64,000 nucleotides of DNA from Psychromonas antarctica (lineage in GTDB: Bacteria > Pseudomonadota > Gammaproteobacteria > Enterobacterales > Psychromonadaceae), in assembly GCF_022267535.1 (NCBI RefSeq), contig NZ_JAHNZV010000008.1, forward strand, positions 23,236-87,235, read 5' to 3'. How positions within the stretch are numbered: the first letter of the stretch is position 1; every line of letters starts with the position of its first letter. Shown here in pieces: positions 19,877-30,337 of this stretch. Made by a program: the position numbers and the translations under genes. Under the pieces are notes generated by a model, which did not search any database, was not told where the DNA came from, and was given only the letters and a program-made list of their open reading frames with translations.

Positions 19877-21364
19877 ATGAAACGAGAACAATGGGGCTCC
19901 CGAGCAGGATTTATTCTTGCCGCAGTAGGATCTGCAATTGGATTAGGTAATATTTGGCGCTTCCCTTATATGGCTTATGAAAATGGTGGCGGAGCATTTT
20001 TTATCCCTTACCTATTTGCCATGTTAACAGCTGGTATTCCATTTATGATAATGGAATTTGGCATGGGTCAAAAATACAAAGGTTCAGCACCACGTGTTTT
20101 TGCTAAATTAAATCAAAAATATGAATGGCTTGGCTGGTTCCAAATTTCTATCGTAACCATCATCGGCATCTATTATGTAGCCGTGATTGGTTGGGCAATC
20201 TCCTACTTCAGCATGTCATTTACACAAAGCTGGGGAACAGACACTAATGCTTTCTTTTTTAGTGATTATTTGCAACTCGGTAGTGATAACTCACCCAGCA
20301 AATTAGGCTCAATACAATGGCATATCGCCATTCCAATTACGATAGCCTGGGCAGTCACTTTCGCCGCTATCTTCACTGGAATAAAAGGCGGCATTGAACG
20401 CGCGACTAAGATTATGATGCCTTTACTCTTTTTAATGGTTATCGCTTTAATTGCACGTATGGTTTTTCTGCCGGGCGCTCTAGATGGTCTAAATTATCTA
20501 TTCCAGCCTGATTTTAGTAAAATCGCCGATCTTAAAGTCTGGTCTGCCGCTTATGGACAAATATTCTTCACTTTAAGTGTTGGTTTTGCAATTATGCTTG
20601 CTTATTCAAGCTACCTACCTGATGACTCAGATATCAATAATAATGCCTTTATGACGGTATTAATTAACTGTGGCTTCTCGATTGTTGCCGGAATACTTAT
20701 CTTCTCTATTCTTGGTTACATGGCACATGAGCAAGCGAAGCCTTTAACCGAAGTCGTCACTTCGGGTGTAGGTCTTGCATTTGTGACGATTCCTGCTGCA
20801 ATAAACCTGTTACCTGCGCCTTATATTTTAGGACCGATCTTCTTCTTCGCGCTTGTTATTGCGGGACTAAGTTCTCACCTATCAATTATTGAGGCATCAA
20901 CTTCTGCCTTTATGGATAAATTGAACTGGTCTCGACGAAAAGCTGCGTCAGTTGTTTGTAGTGTTGGTTTTATTGCATCCATGGCCTTTGCAACAAACGG
21001 TGGTTTACTACTGCTAGATTTAGTCGATTACTTTATTAACAATATTGCACTATTATCGAGCTGTATTATTGAGCTTATTATTATGGGATGGTTGGTAAAA
21101 CTGACTGTTATCCATAAACATGTAAATAAACTTTCTGAATTTACCGTTGGTCAATGGTTTGAGGTTTGCATACGTTACATTAGCCCGGCATTTTTAATCG
21201 TTATTTTAGGTACCAACATTAAAAACACCTTAACTGACGGCTACGGGGGTTATGCTCAATCTGATTTACTGATACTTGGCTGGGGTGTGATCGCTGCAAT
21301 GCTAGTCATTGCTATTGTAATTAATAAAACCAGTAGTAATTTAGAATTAATCAAGGAGGTTTAA
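19877..21364 (+). CDS. Sodium-dependent transporter, NSS (SLC6) family
   Basis: This Na+-coupled amino-acid symporter has about 12 transmembrane helices. The start at 19877 is preferred: GGGA lies upstream, and the product begins MKREQWGSRAGFILAAVGSAIGLGNIWRFPYM, the usual NSS N-terminus with the Na+-binding TM1 unwound segment. An ATG at 19865 would add four residues. Length is about 495 aa. The gene ends in GAGGTTTAA, which doubles as the Shine-Dalgarno site of the following MetS-like gene, so the two form a unit. MetP/MetS-type systems import methionine and alanine; the substrate here is inferred only from that pairing. Confidence 0.93.
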   Translation: MKREQWGSRAGFILAAVGSAIGLGNIWRFPYMAYENGGGAFFIPYLFAMLTAGIPFMIMEFGMGQKYKGSAPRVFAKLNQKYEWLGWFQISIVTIIGIYYVAVIGWAISYFSMSFTQSWGTDTNAFFFSDYLQLGSDNSPSKLGSIQWHIAIPITIAWAVTFAAIFTGIKGGIERATKIMMPLLFLMVIALIARMVFLPGALDGLNYLFQPDFSKIADLKVWSAAYGQIFFTLSVGFAIMLAYSSYLPDDSDINNNAFMTVLINCGFSIVAGILIFSILGYMAHEQAKPLTEVVTSGVGLAFVTIPAAINLLPAPYILGPIFFFALVIAGLSSHLSIIEASTSAFMDKLNWSRRKAASVVCSVGFIASMAFATNGGLLLLDLVDYFINNIALLSSCIIELIIMGWLVKLTVIHKHVNKLSEFTVGQWFEVCIRYISPAFLIVILGTNIKNTLTDGYGGYAQSDLLILGWGVIAAMLVIAIVINKTSSNLELIKEV

Positions 21365-21366
21365 CA

Positions 21367-21474
21367 ATGACAACAAGTGCAATTATTATGATGGTTTTCG
21401 GTTTAGGCATTACCTGGGGAGGCGCAGCCCTCTGTATCCGTAGAGCTGCACAAGGCAACAACAAAGACCAATAA
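21367..21474 (+). CDS. MetS-like small subunit of the NSS transporter
   Basis: This is a 35-codon gene with a strong AAGGAGG (21353-21359), starting 2 nt after the transporter stop. The product is one transmembrane helix (TSAIIMMVFGLGITWGGAAL) followed by a basic, short cytoplasmic tail (CIRRAAQGNNKDQ). This is the pattern of MetS-type small subunits, which are needed for activity of partner NSS transporters in actinobacteria and occur widely beside NSS genes. A terminator follows. Confidence 0.85.
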   Translation: MTTSAIIMMVFGLGITWGGAALCIRRAAQGNNKDQ

Positions 21475-21514
21475 TCAGTCAGATTAACGCTCGGTTTCTG
21501 CCGTTCTAAATACT

Positions 21515-21543
21515 AAAAGGATCACCTCGGTGATCCTTTTTTA
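21515..21543. terminator. Bidirectional terminator between NSS operon and cysteine desulfurase gene
   Basis: An 11-bp perfect stem AAAAGGATCAC/GTGATCCTTTT has a CTCG loop, an A-run on the left and a T-run on the right. Confidence 0.92.
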
Positions 21544-22770
21544 TTCCTTTAGCATTTCAATAACGTTTTTAAGGGCTTCAATAAAACGCTGAGCCTCTTC
21601 AAGGGTATTGTAAATAGAGAATGAAACTCGTACCGTACCGCCGCAGTTCAATGTTTTCATCAAAGGCATCGCACAATGCGAACCGCTGCGCACCGCTATC
21701 CCCTGAGCGTCTAATAACATTGCGATATCAGTCGGATGCTCACCTTTGACTGAAAAACTTAATACACCCAATTTATCAACACCTTTGGCAAACAGGGTGA
21801 TTTCAGGCATTCCTAATAAGGCATCTTCAGTAAAGGTTAGTAATGCCTGCTCATGATGTTGAACCGCTTGACGATCATACCCATTAATAAAATCGATAGC
21901 GGCAGCAAGCCCAATCACACCAGCAATATTCGGCGTCCCCGCTTCAAACTTAAACGGCAGATCGTTGTAAGTTGTTTGTTCAAAGGTGACGCTTTTTATC
22001 ATCTCACCACCACCTTGCCAAGGAGGTAAAGCTTCCAGTAAAGCTTGTTTACCATACAAAACGCCAATCCCTGTCGGTGCAAATATTTTATGCCCGGAAA
22101 AAAGATAATAATCACAATCAAGCAATTGCACATCCACAACTTCATGGGCAATTGCTTGCGCGCCATCAACAATAACTTGCGCACCAACCTGATGAGCAAG
22201 TCGTACTATCTCTTTAATGGGGTTAATCACGCCTAACACATTAGAGACATGTGCAATCGACACTAATTTGCTTTTGTTATTTAAAAGGGCTTTGTAAGCC
22301 ACTAAATCAAGGCTATTATCCGCCGCTAACGGAATCACTCTTAATACAGTACCACTGCGCTCGGCTAACATCTGCCAGGGAACAATGTTGGCATGATGCT
22401 CCAATGCACTGATAATGATTTCATCGCCAGCTTGCAGTTGTCCCATAAATACATTGGCGAGTAAGTTTATGCCTTCCGTGGTACCTTTAGTCCAGATTAT
22501 CTCTTTACTGCTTTGTGCATTAATAAAGTGTTTAATACTCAAACGTGCCGCTTCAAATGCTTGCGTTGCACGGTTACTTAATTGATGGCTGCCGCGATGC
22601 ACATTAGCATTAGAATTTTCATAATAATGGCAAATAGCATGGATCACAGATTGTGGTTTTTGAGTCGTAGCGGCGTTATCTAAATAAAGCAGCGGAAAAT
22701 TATTTACGCTCTGGTTTAAGATAGGGAAGTGGCTGCGCAGTTCGGCAACAGAAAAATTTAGGTTAGACAA
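21541..22770 (-). CDS. Group II cysteine desulfurase (SufS/CsdA type)
   Basis: This 409-residue PLP enzyme converts cysteine to alanine and transfers sulfane sulfur. Landmarks are YLDNAATTQKP (29-39), ANVHRGSHQLS, the PLP lysine K228 in LFSGHKIFAPTGIGVLYG and the catalytic C366 in RSGSHCAMPLM. The HCAMPLM motif is closer to SufS than to CsdA. No SufE or CsdE partner and no suf operon lies beside it, so which sulfur pathway it feeds is open. It starts about 60 bp downstream of pdxJ on the same strand and could be read from that operon; its product and PdxJ's (pyridoxine phosphate) share PLP chemistry only by coincidence, as far as can be told. Confidence 0.93.
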   Translation of the reverse strand: MSNLNFSVAELRSHFPILNQSVNNFPLLYLDNAATTQKPQSVIHAICHYYENSNANVHRGSHQLSNRATQAFEAARLSIKHFINAQSSKEIIWTKGTTEGINLLANVFMGQLQAGDEIIISALEHHANIVPWQMLAERSGTVLRVIPLAADNSLDLVAYKALLNNKSKLVSIAHVSNVLGVINPIKEIVRLAHQVGAQVIVDGAQAIAHEVVDVQLLDCDYYLFSGHKIFAPTGIGVLYGKQALLEALPPWQGGGEMIKSVTFEQTTYNDLPFKFEAGTPNIAGVIGLAAAIDFINGYDRQAVQHHEQALLTFTEDALLGMPEITLFAKGVDKLGVLSFSVKGEHPTDIAMLLDAQGIAVRSGSHCAMPLMKTLNCGGTVRVSFSIYNTLEEAQRFIEALKNVIEMLKE

Positions 22771-22832
22771 AATAGACTCCCTTCAACAGGGTAAACAATA
22801 AAGAGGGAGAGCAATTCCCTCTTAAGAGATTG

Positions 22833-23570
22833 TTATTGGCTGTTACGGCCTTCAATCATCAGACGCTTCATTTCCGCAACTGCAGAGGCAAAACCATCCA
22901 CCACAGCACGAGCGACAATGGCATGACCGATATTCAGTTCAATAATCTCAGACAACGCAGCTATCGGTTTAACATTATGGTAATTAAGACCATGACCGGC
23001 ATTTACTTTTATACCTGCTTGCGTTGCATAAGTCGCCGCTTTTGCGATACGCGCAAGTTCTGCTTGCTGAACGTCTTCTGACGCCGCATCGGCATATTGG
23101 CCAGTATGCAGTTCAATATAAGCGGCACCCGTTTTAATAGCAGCATCAATTTGCACAATTTCAGGATCGATAAAAAGCGACACCTGTATACCCGCTACAT
23201 TTAGGCGACGTACTGCAGATTCCACTTTAGCAAATGATCCTGCAACATCTAAACCGCCCTCAGTGGTCAGCTCTTCACGTTTCTCAGGTACTAAACAAAC
23301 AAAAGCGGGTTTGGTCTGAATTGCAATTTCAACCATCTCATCGGTAACCGCCATTTCTAAATTCATGCGCGTTTGCAAGGTTTGCGCAAGTATTGCTACA
23401 TCACGATCTTTAATATGGCGTCGATCTTCACGCAGATGAATAGTAATACCATCCGCGCCAGCACATTCTGCAATCGCGGCTATATGGGCCGGCTCAGGAA
23501 AGCAGGTCCCACGGGCATTACGCAATGTTGCGATATGGTCGATATTTACACCGAGTAGAAGTTTGCTCAT
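22833..23570 (-). CDS. pdxJ: Pyridoxine 5'-phosphate synthase PdxJ
   Basis: The 245-residue TIM-barrel enzyme makes pyridoxine phosphate from deoxyxylulose 5-phosphate and aminoacetone phosphate in DXP-dependent vitamin B6 synthesis. The N-terminal [34 protein letters not shown] near residue 40, [29 protein letters not shown] and the terminal [15 protein letters not shown] motif match the family over its full length. It is the last gene of the lepA-lepB-rnc-era-recO-pdxJ order. Confidence 0.97.
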   Translation of the reverse strand: MSKLLLGVNIDHIATLRNARGTCFPEPAHIAAIAECAGADGITIHLREDRRHIKDRDVAILAQTLQTRMNLEMAVTDEMVEIAIQTKPAFVCLVPEKREELTTEGGLDVAGSFAKVESAVRRLNVAGIQVSLFIDPEIVQIDAAIKTGAAYIELHTGQYADAASEDVQQAELARIAKAATYATQAGIKVNAGHGLNYHNVKPIAALSEIIELNIGHAIVARAVVDGFASAVAEMKRLMIEGRNSQ

Positions 23571-23596
23571 TTATTTTTATCCTGTTTTATCTTTTT

Positions 23597-24298
23597 TTAT
23601 TTAACCAAAAATAGCGCTCGGCTATGCAACGGTTTATCACCTAATAGATGGGCCAGTGCTTGACGGCAAAATCGTTTTGCCGCTTTTAAAAGGCTGGGTG
23701 TGGAAAAATCACGACAAGAAAATGCCAACAATTCCTCTCCCGTATAGACTTGATCTTTCTTATGAATAGCTTGCTTAGCAAAAAAACCCGCTTGCTGCTG
23801 ATACTGATATTCAAAGCCGGCTTCGATCAATTCGCCGCTATAAATATCTTCTTCAAAATTAACAGCATAACCTAATGTTTCTAACAGTGTCAGTTCAAAA
23901 TGACGTAAAGCGACTTGTGGCTCAGCACTGCCCGCGATAGCAAGTAAGGTGTCCTGATAAGACTCAAACAAGCCGTCACAAGCGGTCTCTGCTTGTAATA
24001 AACGGTACAACAATTCATTAATATACATAGCAAGAAATAAACGCTCTTCAACTAACGGAACAACTTGGCTTTGCGCTTCTATCGACTTAAGCGTTTTTAA
24101 ACTGCCCCGCCCAAAATAGCTCACCTGTAAGAGGGTAAATGGCTGTGCCATCCCTCGTTTCATACGCGTATTACTGCGACCGCCCTTATAAACCAAACTG
24201 ACTCGGCCGACATCTTGACAAAAAAGATCCACCAATTGGCTCGTCTCCCGATAAGGACGACGATGTAAAATAAAGGCGTTATGGCACTCTAAAGACAT
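23597..24298 (-). CDS. recO: DNA repair protein RecO
   Basis: The 233-residue RecO works with RecF and RecR to load RecA at gaps. It begins with the OB-fold segment AFILHRRPYRETSQLVDLFCQDVGRVSLVYKGGR, followed by the helical domain (YINELLYRLLQAETACDGLFESYQDTLLAI). The zinc-finger cysteines found in many RecO proteins are not evident, as in other gammaproteobacterial versions. It lies between era (70-bp gap) and pdxJ (26-bp gap). Confidence 0.95.
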   Translation of the reverse strand: MSLECHNAFILHRRPYRETSQLVDLFCQDVGRVSLVYKGGRSNTRMKRGMAQPFTLLQVSYFGRGSLKTLKSIEAQSQVVPLVEERLFLAMYINELLYRLLQAETACDGLFESYQDTLLAIAGSAEPQVALRHFELTLLETLGYAVNFEEDIYSGELIEAGFEYQYQQQAGFFAKQAIHKKDQVYTGEELLAFSCRDFSTPSLLKAAKRFCRQALAHLLGDKPLHSRALFLVK

Positions 24299-24368
24299 TA
24301 ATCAATTCCAAAGCGAAAGAGCCGTTTGTTACTAGCTTAGAAGCCAGTAACTCAATAACCGAAGCGGA

Positions 24369-25271
24369 TTATTTACTGTAATCGTCGCCATAACCTAGAC
24401 TGTGCAATGCGCGCATATCATCAGCCCAACCCGATTTTACTTTTACCCATATTTCTAAAAACACTTTTGAATCAAATAGTGCTTCCATATCTAGACGTGC
24501 TTGCTTACCAATCTCTTTTATTTTTTCACCTTTATTACCAATAACCATACGCTTTTGGCCATCACGTTCAACTAAAATCAACGCATTAATATGTAATATG
24601 CCGTTTGCTTGCTGCTTAAATTGTTCAATTTCAACGGTTACTGAATAAGGCAATTCATCACCCAAAAAGCGCATCAGTTTTTCACGTACAATTTCCGATG
24701 CCATAAAACGCGATGAACGATCGGTTATGTAATCTTCAGGGAAATAATGTTCTGATTCTGGCAATACTTCTTGTGCCCACTGACGAATTTTTTCAACATT
24801 ATCCCCTTTTTTAGCGGACATAGGCAAAATATGTTTGAAATTATAAAGCTTACCTAACCCTTCAAGATGGGGTAACAATGACTCTTTATCTTGGACATTA
24901 TCAATTTTATTAATCGCTAAAATAACCGGGCATTTTAGATACTGAAATTTACTCAGCACCATTTCATCATCTTCGTTCCAATGGGTGCCTTCAACAACAA
25001 AAATAACCATCTCGACATCATTGATAGAGCTTGAAGCGGCACGGTTCATCAAACGGTTGATAGCACGTTTTTCTTCGATATGCAGCCCCGGTGTATCAAC
25101 AAAAATAGTTTGATAATCACCACGTGTATCAATGCCTAAAATACGGTGGCGCGTGGTTTGCGCTTTACGTGAAGTGATACTGACTTTTTGTCCTAAAAGG
25201 GCATTGATAAGCGTTGACTTACCCACATTTGGGCGACCGACAATCGCGACTAATCCACATTTTGTAGTCAT
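24369..25271 (-). CDS. era: GTPase Era
   Basis: The 300-residue Era is a 16S rRNA-binding GTPase required for 30S assembly. G motifs are GRPNVGKST (12-20), DTPGLH near 59, NKID near 121 and SAKK near 152. The C-terminal KH domain carries [24 protein letters not shown] near residue 240. Its start codon overlaps the rnc stop as TAATG, the coupled rnc-era arrangement seen in E. coli. Confidence 0.97.
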   Translation of the reverse strand: MTTKCGLVAIVGRPNVGKSTLINALLGQKVSITSRKAQTTRHRILGIDTRGDYQTIFVDTPGLHIEEKRAINRLMNRAASSSINDVEMVIFVVEGTHWNEDDEMVLSKFQYLKCPVILAINKIDNVQDKESLLPHLEGLGKLYNFKHILPMSAKKGDNVEKIRQWAQEVLPESEHYFPEDYITDRSSRFMASEIVREKLMRFLGDELPYSVTVEIEQFKQQANGILHINALILVERDGQKRMVIGNKGEKIKEIGKQARLDMEALFDSKVFLEIWVKVKSGWADDMRALHSLGYGDDYSK

Positions 25272-25951
25272 TACGCTACTCCATTCAAAAAATCTAACAT
25301 TTTTCCAGCGGCAATCTGCTCCGCTTTACGACGGCTAGTGCCCTGTCCTTTGACAGCCGGAAGGCCCGCAATGGAACAACTCATGGTGAAACGTTGATTA
25401 TGTGCATCACCTTTAATATCAACGACTTCATATAATGGTAAGGGTTTTTTACGCGATTGTAGACGTTCTTGTAACTGGGTTTTAGGATCTTTCTGGCTAA
25501 TACCCGGCAGGATCGTCGACAAGCGGCTGTCAAACCAGGCCAAAATAAGGTTTTTTACTGTATCAATATCAGAGTCTAAAAAAACAGCGCCAATAATCGC
25601 TTCGACACCATCAGCAATAATCGAATCACGACGGAAACCACCACTTTTAAGTTCACCCGGCCCCAAAATAAGGCAATCACCAAGTTGAAATTCGCGGCCT
25701 ATTTCCGCCAGCATTTTCCCGCACACCAACGTTGCACGCATACGGCTTAAATCACCTTCATCGACTTTTGGAAAGCGCAGATAAAGATCCGTTGAAATGG
25801 CAAAACTTAATATTGAATCACCTAAAAACTCTAATCGTTCATTATGGCAGGCTAATGCACTACGGTGAGTTAATGCCTGTTTAAGCAATGCAAAGTCGGT
25901 AAAAGTATAACCGATACGTTTTTCTAAGCGTTTTAATTCAGCATTTTGCAT
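25271..25951 (-). CDS. rnc: Ribonuclease III
   Basis: The 226-residue RNase III cuts double-stranded RNA in rRNA precursors and mRNAs. The catalytic signature [17 protein letters not shown] (38-54) and the second metal site [15 protein letters not shown] near 113 are intact. A C-terminal dsRNA-binding domain spans about residues 154-223 ([11 protein letters not shown]...[19 protein letters not shown]). It lies 2 nt downstream of lepB and overlaps era. Confidence 0.97.
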   Translation of the reverse strand: MQNAELKRLEKRIGYTFTDFALLKQALTHRSALACHNERLEFLGDSILSFAISTDLYLRFPKVDEGDLSRMRATLVCGKMLAEIGREFQLGDCLILGPGELKSGGFRRDSIIADGVEAIIGAVFLDSDIDTVKNLILAWFDSRLSTILPGISQKDPKTQLQERLQSRKKPLPLYEVVDIKGDAHNQRFTMSCSIAGLPAVKGQGTSRRKAEQIAAGKMLDFLNGVA

Positions 25952-25953
25952 AA

Positions 25954-26868
25954 TTATTTTATTCCACCGATGCGATTAAAGCGAACACCACTGGGTACCC
26001 AAGTAGGTAATAAATCGGCATCTTTGCGGTAAAATTCAAAACTTATCCAGATAGCAACCGCTTTACCGACTAGATTTTGCGCAGGAACAAACCCCCAGTA
26101 GCGACTGTCTCTACTATTATCGCGATTGTCACCCATCATAAAATAGTGCCCTTCTGGCACCACCCATTCATAGGCATAAGTACCTGGCTGTTGGTAATAA
26201 TAAGCGAGCTGATCTTGACGCATTGGGTTGTTCAGTATTTTATGGCTAACTTCACCTAAAATTTCGCTGAAAACCTGCATCTTCATCTTTTCATCAGCAA
26301 AGGTTTTATCACTCAAGTATTGCTGATCGACTTCTTTATAAGCACCACAAGGGGCTTTTTCGCAGGCTGGGATTAGATACAAACGCTTATCCTTATAAAC
26401 GATACGATCCCCCGGCAAACCAACAACACGTTTGATATAATCAACGCGAGGGTCTTCAGGGTATTTAAAAACCGCAACATCACCACGCTTGGGTAAACTG
26501 ACTGGAATTAAGGTGTTCTGCCAAACCGGCTCTTTTATACCGTAGGAAAACTTTTCGACTAAAATAAAGTCGCCCACTAATAGGGTCGGCATCATCGATC
26601 CAGACGGAATTTGAAACGGCTCATAAATAAATGAACGTAGCACAAATACGATGGCTATCACCGGAAATAGCGAACGCGCATTTTCAATAATGACATTCTC
26701 AGGGTGAATCGTTGCCAGTGTTTTATCATCAAGCGCGATTTCAGTTTTATCTTGCACCAGTTGGCGAGCAGCCCTTCGCGCAGGCCCCCAGCTGAATTTA
26801 TCGAGTAACCAGATGAAACCGGTTAGGAAAGTTAAAACAACTAAGATAAGTGCAAACGTATTTGCCAT
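25954..26868 (-). CDS. lepB: Signal peptidase I
   Basis: The 304-residue LepB cleaves secretory signal peptides at the periplasmic face. Two N-terminal membrane segments (residues 4-22 and 63-80) flank a cytoplasmic loop. The catalytic Ser is S91 in [10 protein letters not shown] and the general base is K146 in [13 protein letters not shown]; both numbers coincide with the E. coli enzyme. The [17 protein letters not shown] box lies near residue 250. It is followed by rnc after 2 nt and preceded by lepA after 264 bp. Confidence 0.97.
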   Translation of the reverse strand: MANTFALILVVLTFLTGFIWLLDKFSWGPARRAARQLVQDKTEIALDDKTLATIHPENVIIENARSLFPVIAIVFVLRSFIYEPFQIPSGSMMPTLLVGDFILVEKFSYGIKEPVWQNTLIPVSLPKRGDVAVFKYPEDPRVDYIKRVVGLPGDRIVYKDKRLYLIPACEKAPCGAYKEVDQQYLSDKTFADEKMKMQVFSEILGEVSHKILNNPMRQDQLAYYYQQPGTYAYEWVVPEGHYFMMGDNRDNSRDSRYWGFVPAQNLVGKAVAIWISFEFYRKDADLLPTWVPSGVRFNRIGGIK

Positions 26869-27028
26869 ATTGATTCCTATAAATTTATAAAATCAGATTA
26901 TTTAAACCGACATGATCCTTCAATATCCGTTTAACTAATACGACTAGTCAGTGAAATTGCATCCGTAGTGCTGCTAATGCAATCGTTAAAAAGTAAAGTC
27001 ACGCAGTTTACCGTGATAATAACAGCCA

Positions 27029-27060
27029 TTACCCAAACTATCAGAAGATGGTTTGGGTAA
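27029..27060. promoter_or_regulatory. 14-bp hairpin in the lepA-lepB gap
   Basis: The arms TTACCCAAAC/GTTTGGGTAA extend inward by four more pairs (one T-G) to an AGAA loop at 27043-27046. No T-run follows on either strand, so it is not a standard terminator. It could be an RNase III-type processing site or an attenuating structure in the lepA-lepB-rnc transcript. Confidence 0.45.
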
Positions 27061-27132
27061 ATCAAAAACAAAAATGCGCAGATTTAAAACAAGCGCATTT
27101 TTTATTATTACAAGCGTAATCAAGGTATTAAA

Positions 27133-28929
27133 CTATTTGTCTTTACCGATATGTAATACCGCTAAAAATGCTTCTTGTGGTACATCGACGTTACCCACGG
27201 ACTTCATCCGTTTTTTACCCTCTTTCTGTTTCTTCAAGAGTTTTTTCTTACGGCTGATATCGCCACCATAACATTTTGCGATAACATTTTTACGTAACTG
27301 ACGCACCGTAGAACGGGCAATGATTTTGGCACCAATAGCGGCTTGTATGGCAATGTCAAACATCTGCCGAGGAATCAGCTCTTGCATCTTTTCAACTAAT
27401 TCACGTCCATAGTTTTCGGAGTTAGCACGATGTGTAATTAATGCTAGCGCATCAACACGATCGCCATTAATCATCACATCCACGCGGACCATATCTGCTA
27501 ATTCAAAACGCACAAAGTTATATTCAAGAGAGGCATAACCACGGCTAGTCGATTTTAAACGGTCAAAGAAGTCCATCACCACTTCCCCCATCGGGACATG
27601 GTAAGTTAATGCAACTTGATTGCCGTGATAAACCATTTTGGTTTGTACACCGCGTTTATTGATACATAAAGTGATCACATTGCCCAAATAAGCTTGCGGT
27701 ACTAAAATATTACATTCTGCAATGGGTTCACGAATTTCTTTGATATCATTGGTAGCAGGCAATTTTGCAGGGCTATCAATATAATGTACCGCCCCATCAT
27801 TGGTTTCAACTTCATAGACTACCGTGGGAGCCGTAGTGATTAAATCAAGATCATATTCACGCTCTAAACGTTCTTGAATGATCTCCATATGCAATAAACC
27901 TAAAAAGCCACAACGAAAACCAAACCCTAATGCAGAGGAGTTCTCTGGCTCATAAAACAGTGAAGCATCATTAATACTTAACTTGCCTAACGCATCGCGG
28001 AAGTTCTCATAGTCATCGGAGCTAACAGGGAAAAGCCCCGCATAAACCTGCGGCTGAACACGCTTAAACCCACCTAATGCTTTAGGCGCTGGATTATTGG
28101 CTAAGGTCAAGGTATCACCGACTGGCGCTCCTAAGATATCTTTAATGCCGGAAACGACATAGCCGACTTCTCCCGCCTTCAAGATACCCGTTTCTTTTGC
28201 TTTGGGCGTAAAATAACCCACTTTCCCAACCAAATGTACTTGCTCAGTTGACATCACTTTCATGCGATCGCCAACTTTAATTTGTCCATTCTTAATGCGT
28301 ACTAATGAGACAACGCCTTGGTAGTTATCAAACCACGAATCAATAATTAAAGCTTGTAGCGGTGCATTTATGTCACCTACAGGTGGCGGAATAGCACGCA
28401 CTATCTCCTCTAAAACCAGATCTATACCTAAACCTGTTTTAGCGGAACAGCGCACTGCACTACTTGCATCAATGCCGATAATATCTTCTATCTCTTCGGC
28501 AACACGATCGGGCTCGGCGGCAGGCAAATCGATTTTATTTAAAATAGGAACCACTTCTAAATTCATTTCCATGGCGGTATAACAGTTAGCCAAGGTTTGT
28601 GCTTCAACGCCCTGACCTGCATCAACAACTAATAGCGCGCCTTCACAGGCGGCTAATGAACGAGAGACTTCGTAAGAAAAGTCAACATGTCCCGGCGTGT
28701 CGATAAAATTAAGTTGATATATTTGGCCATCATTGGCTTTGTAATCAAGGGTTACACTCTGCGCTTTGATAGTGATACCACGTTCACGCTCAATATCCAT
28801 TGAGTCCAATACTTGAGCTGCCATTTCTCGATCACTTAATCCGCCACAAGTGCTGATTAAACGATCTGATAGCGTCGATTTACCGTGGTCGATATGGGCG
28901 ATAATTGAAAAGTTACGAATATTTTTCAT
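27133..28929 (-). CDS. lepA: Elongation factor 4 (LepA)
   Basis: The 598-residue translational GTPase LepA/EF4 acts in ribosome back-translocation or initiation. G1 is AHIDHGKST (11-19), then [20 protein letters not shown] and NKIDLP. EF-G-like domains II, III and V follow. The LepA-specific C-terminal domain includes [23 protein letters not shown] near residue 560. It is the first gene of the lepA-lepB-rnc-era-recO-pdxJ series. Confidence 0.98.
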   Translation of the reverse strand: MKNIRNFSIIAHIDHGKSTLSDRLISTCGGLSDREMAAQVLDSMDIERERGITIKAQSVTLDYKANDGQIYQLNFIDTPGHVDFSYEVSRSLAACEGALLVVDAGQGVEAQTLANCYTAMEMNLEVVPILNKIDLPAAEPDRVAEEIEDIIGIDASSAVRCSAKTGLGIDLVLEEIVRAIPPPVGDINAPLQALIIDSWFDNYQGVVSLVRIKNGQIKVGDRMKVMSTEQVHLVGKVGYFTPKAKETGILKAGEVGYVVSGIKDILGAPVGDTLTLANNPAPKALGGFKRVQPQVYAGLFPVSSDDYENFRDALGKLSINDASLFYEPENSSALGFGFRCGFLGLLHMEIIQERLEREYDLDLITTAPTVVYEVETNDGAVHYIDSPAKLPATNDIKEIREPIAECNILVPQAYLGNVITLCINKRGVQTKMVYHGNQVALTYHVPMGEVVMDFFDRLKSTSRGYASLEYNFVRFELADMVRVDVMINGDRVDALALITHRANSENYGRELVEKMQELIPRQMFDIAIQAAIGAKIIARSTVRQLRKNVIAKCYGGDISRKKKLLKKQKEGKKRMKSVGNVDVPQEAFLAVLHIGKDK

Positions 28930-29459
28930 TAAGACGTCTAATACCTGTGTTATTGCATGCTGTATGCTGTGTCATGATGGCTTTTATACCTAAACCATCT
29001 TAACTTCAAAAAGTAGCGGCTGGCTTAGGTATATAACCGCCGTGCATTCTAGCTAATTTATCCGTTAATCGCTATCTTTATGAGCGCGATAGCAGTGAAC
29101 AAAAATTATATTGGTCAGCGACAAAAAAAATAACTTATGTATTTTAACAGACTCAATTACCATCCCTTATAGCACCCTACTTTGCAATGCATTAACAGCG
29201 GCAAACACCTCCTATTTCCATACAAAATATTGTAAGAGCACAAAACAATCAACTTTTACTGATTCATACAGCGCGACAAGCATGCCCTGTTTCACAAAAC
29301 AGGAGTTGTATAGACGAATAGAGACCGATTGTTGTTAACTTAATGTGCGATTTTAGCTTACAATACAGAGACTTTTTTAGGGATGATTGTTGGCACGGGG
29401 AAAAGGTGTTTGATTTTACCTATCCGCCTTTTTACCAAACCAAAAGCACCGAAAAAAGA
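28930..29459. other. Intergenic region upstream of lepA, nothing coding recognised
   Basis: This divergent gap between lepA and the RRM gene presumably holds the lepA promoter. A 75-codon plus-strand frame (29111-29338) has atypical composition, no good start and no recognisable domain, so I do not call it. Confidence 0.5.
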
Positions 29460-29495
29460 TATAATACCATTGCAATTAAGTGACTACTTAATTGC
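29460..29495 (+). promoter_or_regulatory. Promoter -10 box and 5'-terminal hairpin of the RRM gene
   Basis: A perfect -10 box TATAAT at 29460-29465 puts the start near 29472, exactly where a perfect 10-bp stem GCAATTAAGT/ACTTAATTGC (29472-29495, loop GACT) begins. The mRNA would thus open with a hairpin. An outer ATACC/GGTAT pairing is possible. No good -35 box is seen. The leader to the ATG would be about 80 nt. Confidence 0.45.
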
Positions 29496-29553
29496 TTGTA
29501 TCGGTATGAATTGATGTAATTATTTTTCCATTTATCTTTGAGGTTATTTTATT

Positions 29554-30024
29554 ATGAAATCAAACACTTCTGTGTTGCTTTCTATCGCTATCGCGATTTT
29601 AGGTTATATCATTATTCGTGTATCAGGCGTACAAATTTCTGGTGCTTTATTATTTGCTATTGGCGCATTGGCAAGTGGCGTTGCTATCCAGTTTATCCGT
29701 TTGGATAAATCCACGAACTCTGACAGTGAAGCAAGTGAGGGGGATTTTACAAGTACTACGCTTTATGTAGGAAACTTACCTTACCGCGCAAATGAGATGT
29801 CTATTCGCACGCTTTTTTCGGAGCACGGTAAAGTGCTTTCAGTACGTTTAATGAAAGACAAACATACAGGAAAGCGTCGTGGTTTTGGCTTTGTTGAGAT
29901 GCCTCAAAAAGATGCAGAAAATGCGATTAATGCACTAAATGAACAAGAGTTCCAAGAACGTTCATTAAAAGTACGTGAAGCAAATGAACGCACCCCTCGC
30001 AACGAACAAAATGAAGAAGCATAA
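29554..30024 (+). CDS. Membrane-anchored RRM RNA-binding protein
   Basis: In this 156-residue protein, two hydrophobic segments (residues 6-23 and 27-48) form an N-terminal hairpin anchor. A short acidic linker leads to one RNA-recognition motif at about 68-145: RNP2 is LYVGNL (70-75) and RNP1 is RRGFGFVEM (108-116). The tail is charged. Single-RRM proteins in cyanobacteria and marine gammaproteobacteria are often cold-induced RNA chaperones; the membrane anchor would place RNA binding at the inner membrane. The gene is monocistronic, with its own promoter/hairpin and a strong terminator. Function here is inferred from the domain only. Confidence 0.88.
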   Translation: MKSNTSVLLSIAIAILGYIIIRVSGVQISGALLFAIGALASGVAIQFIRLDKSTNSDSEASEGDFTSTTLYVGNLPYRANEMSIRTLFSEHGKVLSVRLMKDKHTGKRRGFGFVEMPQKDAENAINALNEQEFQERSLKVREANERTPRNEQNEEA

Positions 30025-30048
30025 GATTTAAACGCAACACCTTCTTAT

Positions 30049-30073
30049 AAACGCCCTTTGGGGCGTTTTTTTA
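30049..30073 (+). terminator. Rho-independent terminator after the RRM gene
   Basis: The stem AAACGCCC/GGGCGTTT has a TTTG loop followed by a T-run. Confidence 0.93.
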
Positions 30074-30337
30074 TCTTTACTAGAAAACAATCTCATCCCC
30101 CCACCAATGTAGAGCGGTTAAACTTTAATTTTATACCTCGTATTTACCCTCTATTCGTGAAAATAAAATAGAAAGTATCTTCAGGATAACAAGGTTATAA
30201 AAGCACAATTGGGCTTGCTGATTTTGTACCTTGAAGTAACATAGGTATAGGCGTTTTGGAATAAATTAAAATCAACGCCAAGCGCCAAAAGCTACAAGCA
30301 AACTAAAAATAGAATAGCAAGCAAATAGGAGCTAATT

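Noticed and set aside
29111..29338. 75-codon plus-strand open frame between lepA and the RRM gene
   Set aside because: Non-ATG start, cysteine- and serine-rich chance composition, and no ribosome site or domain.
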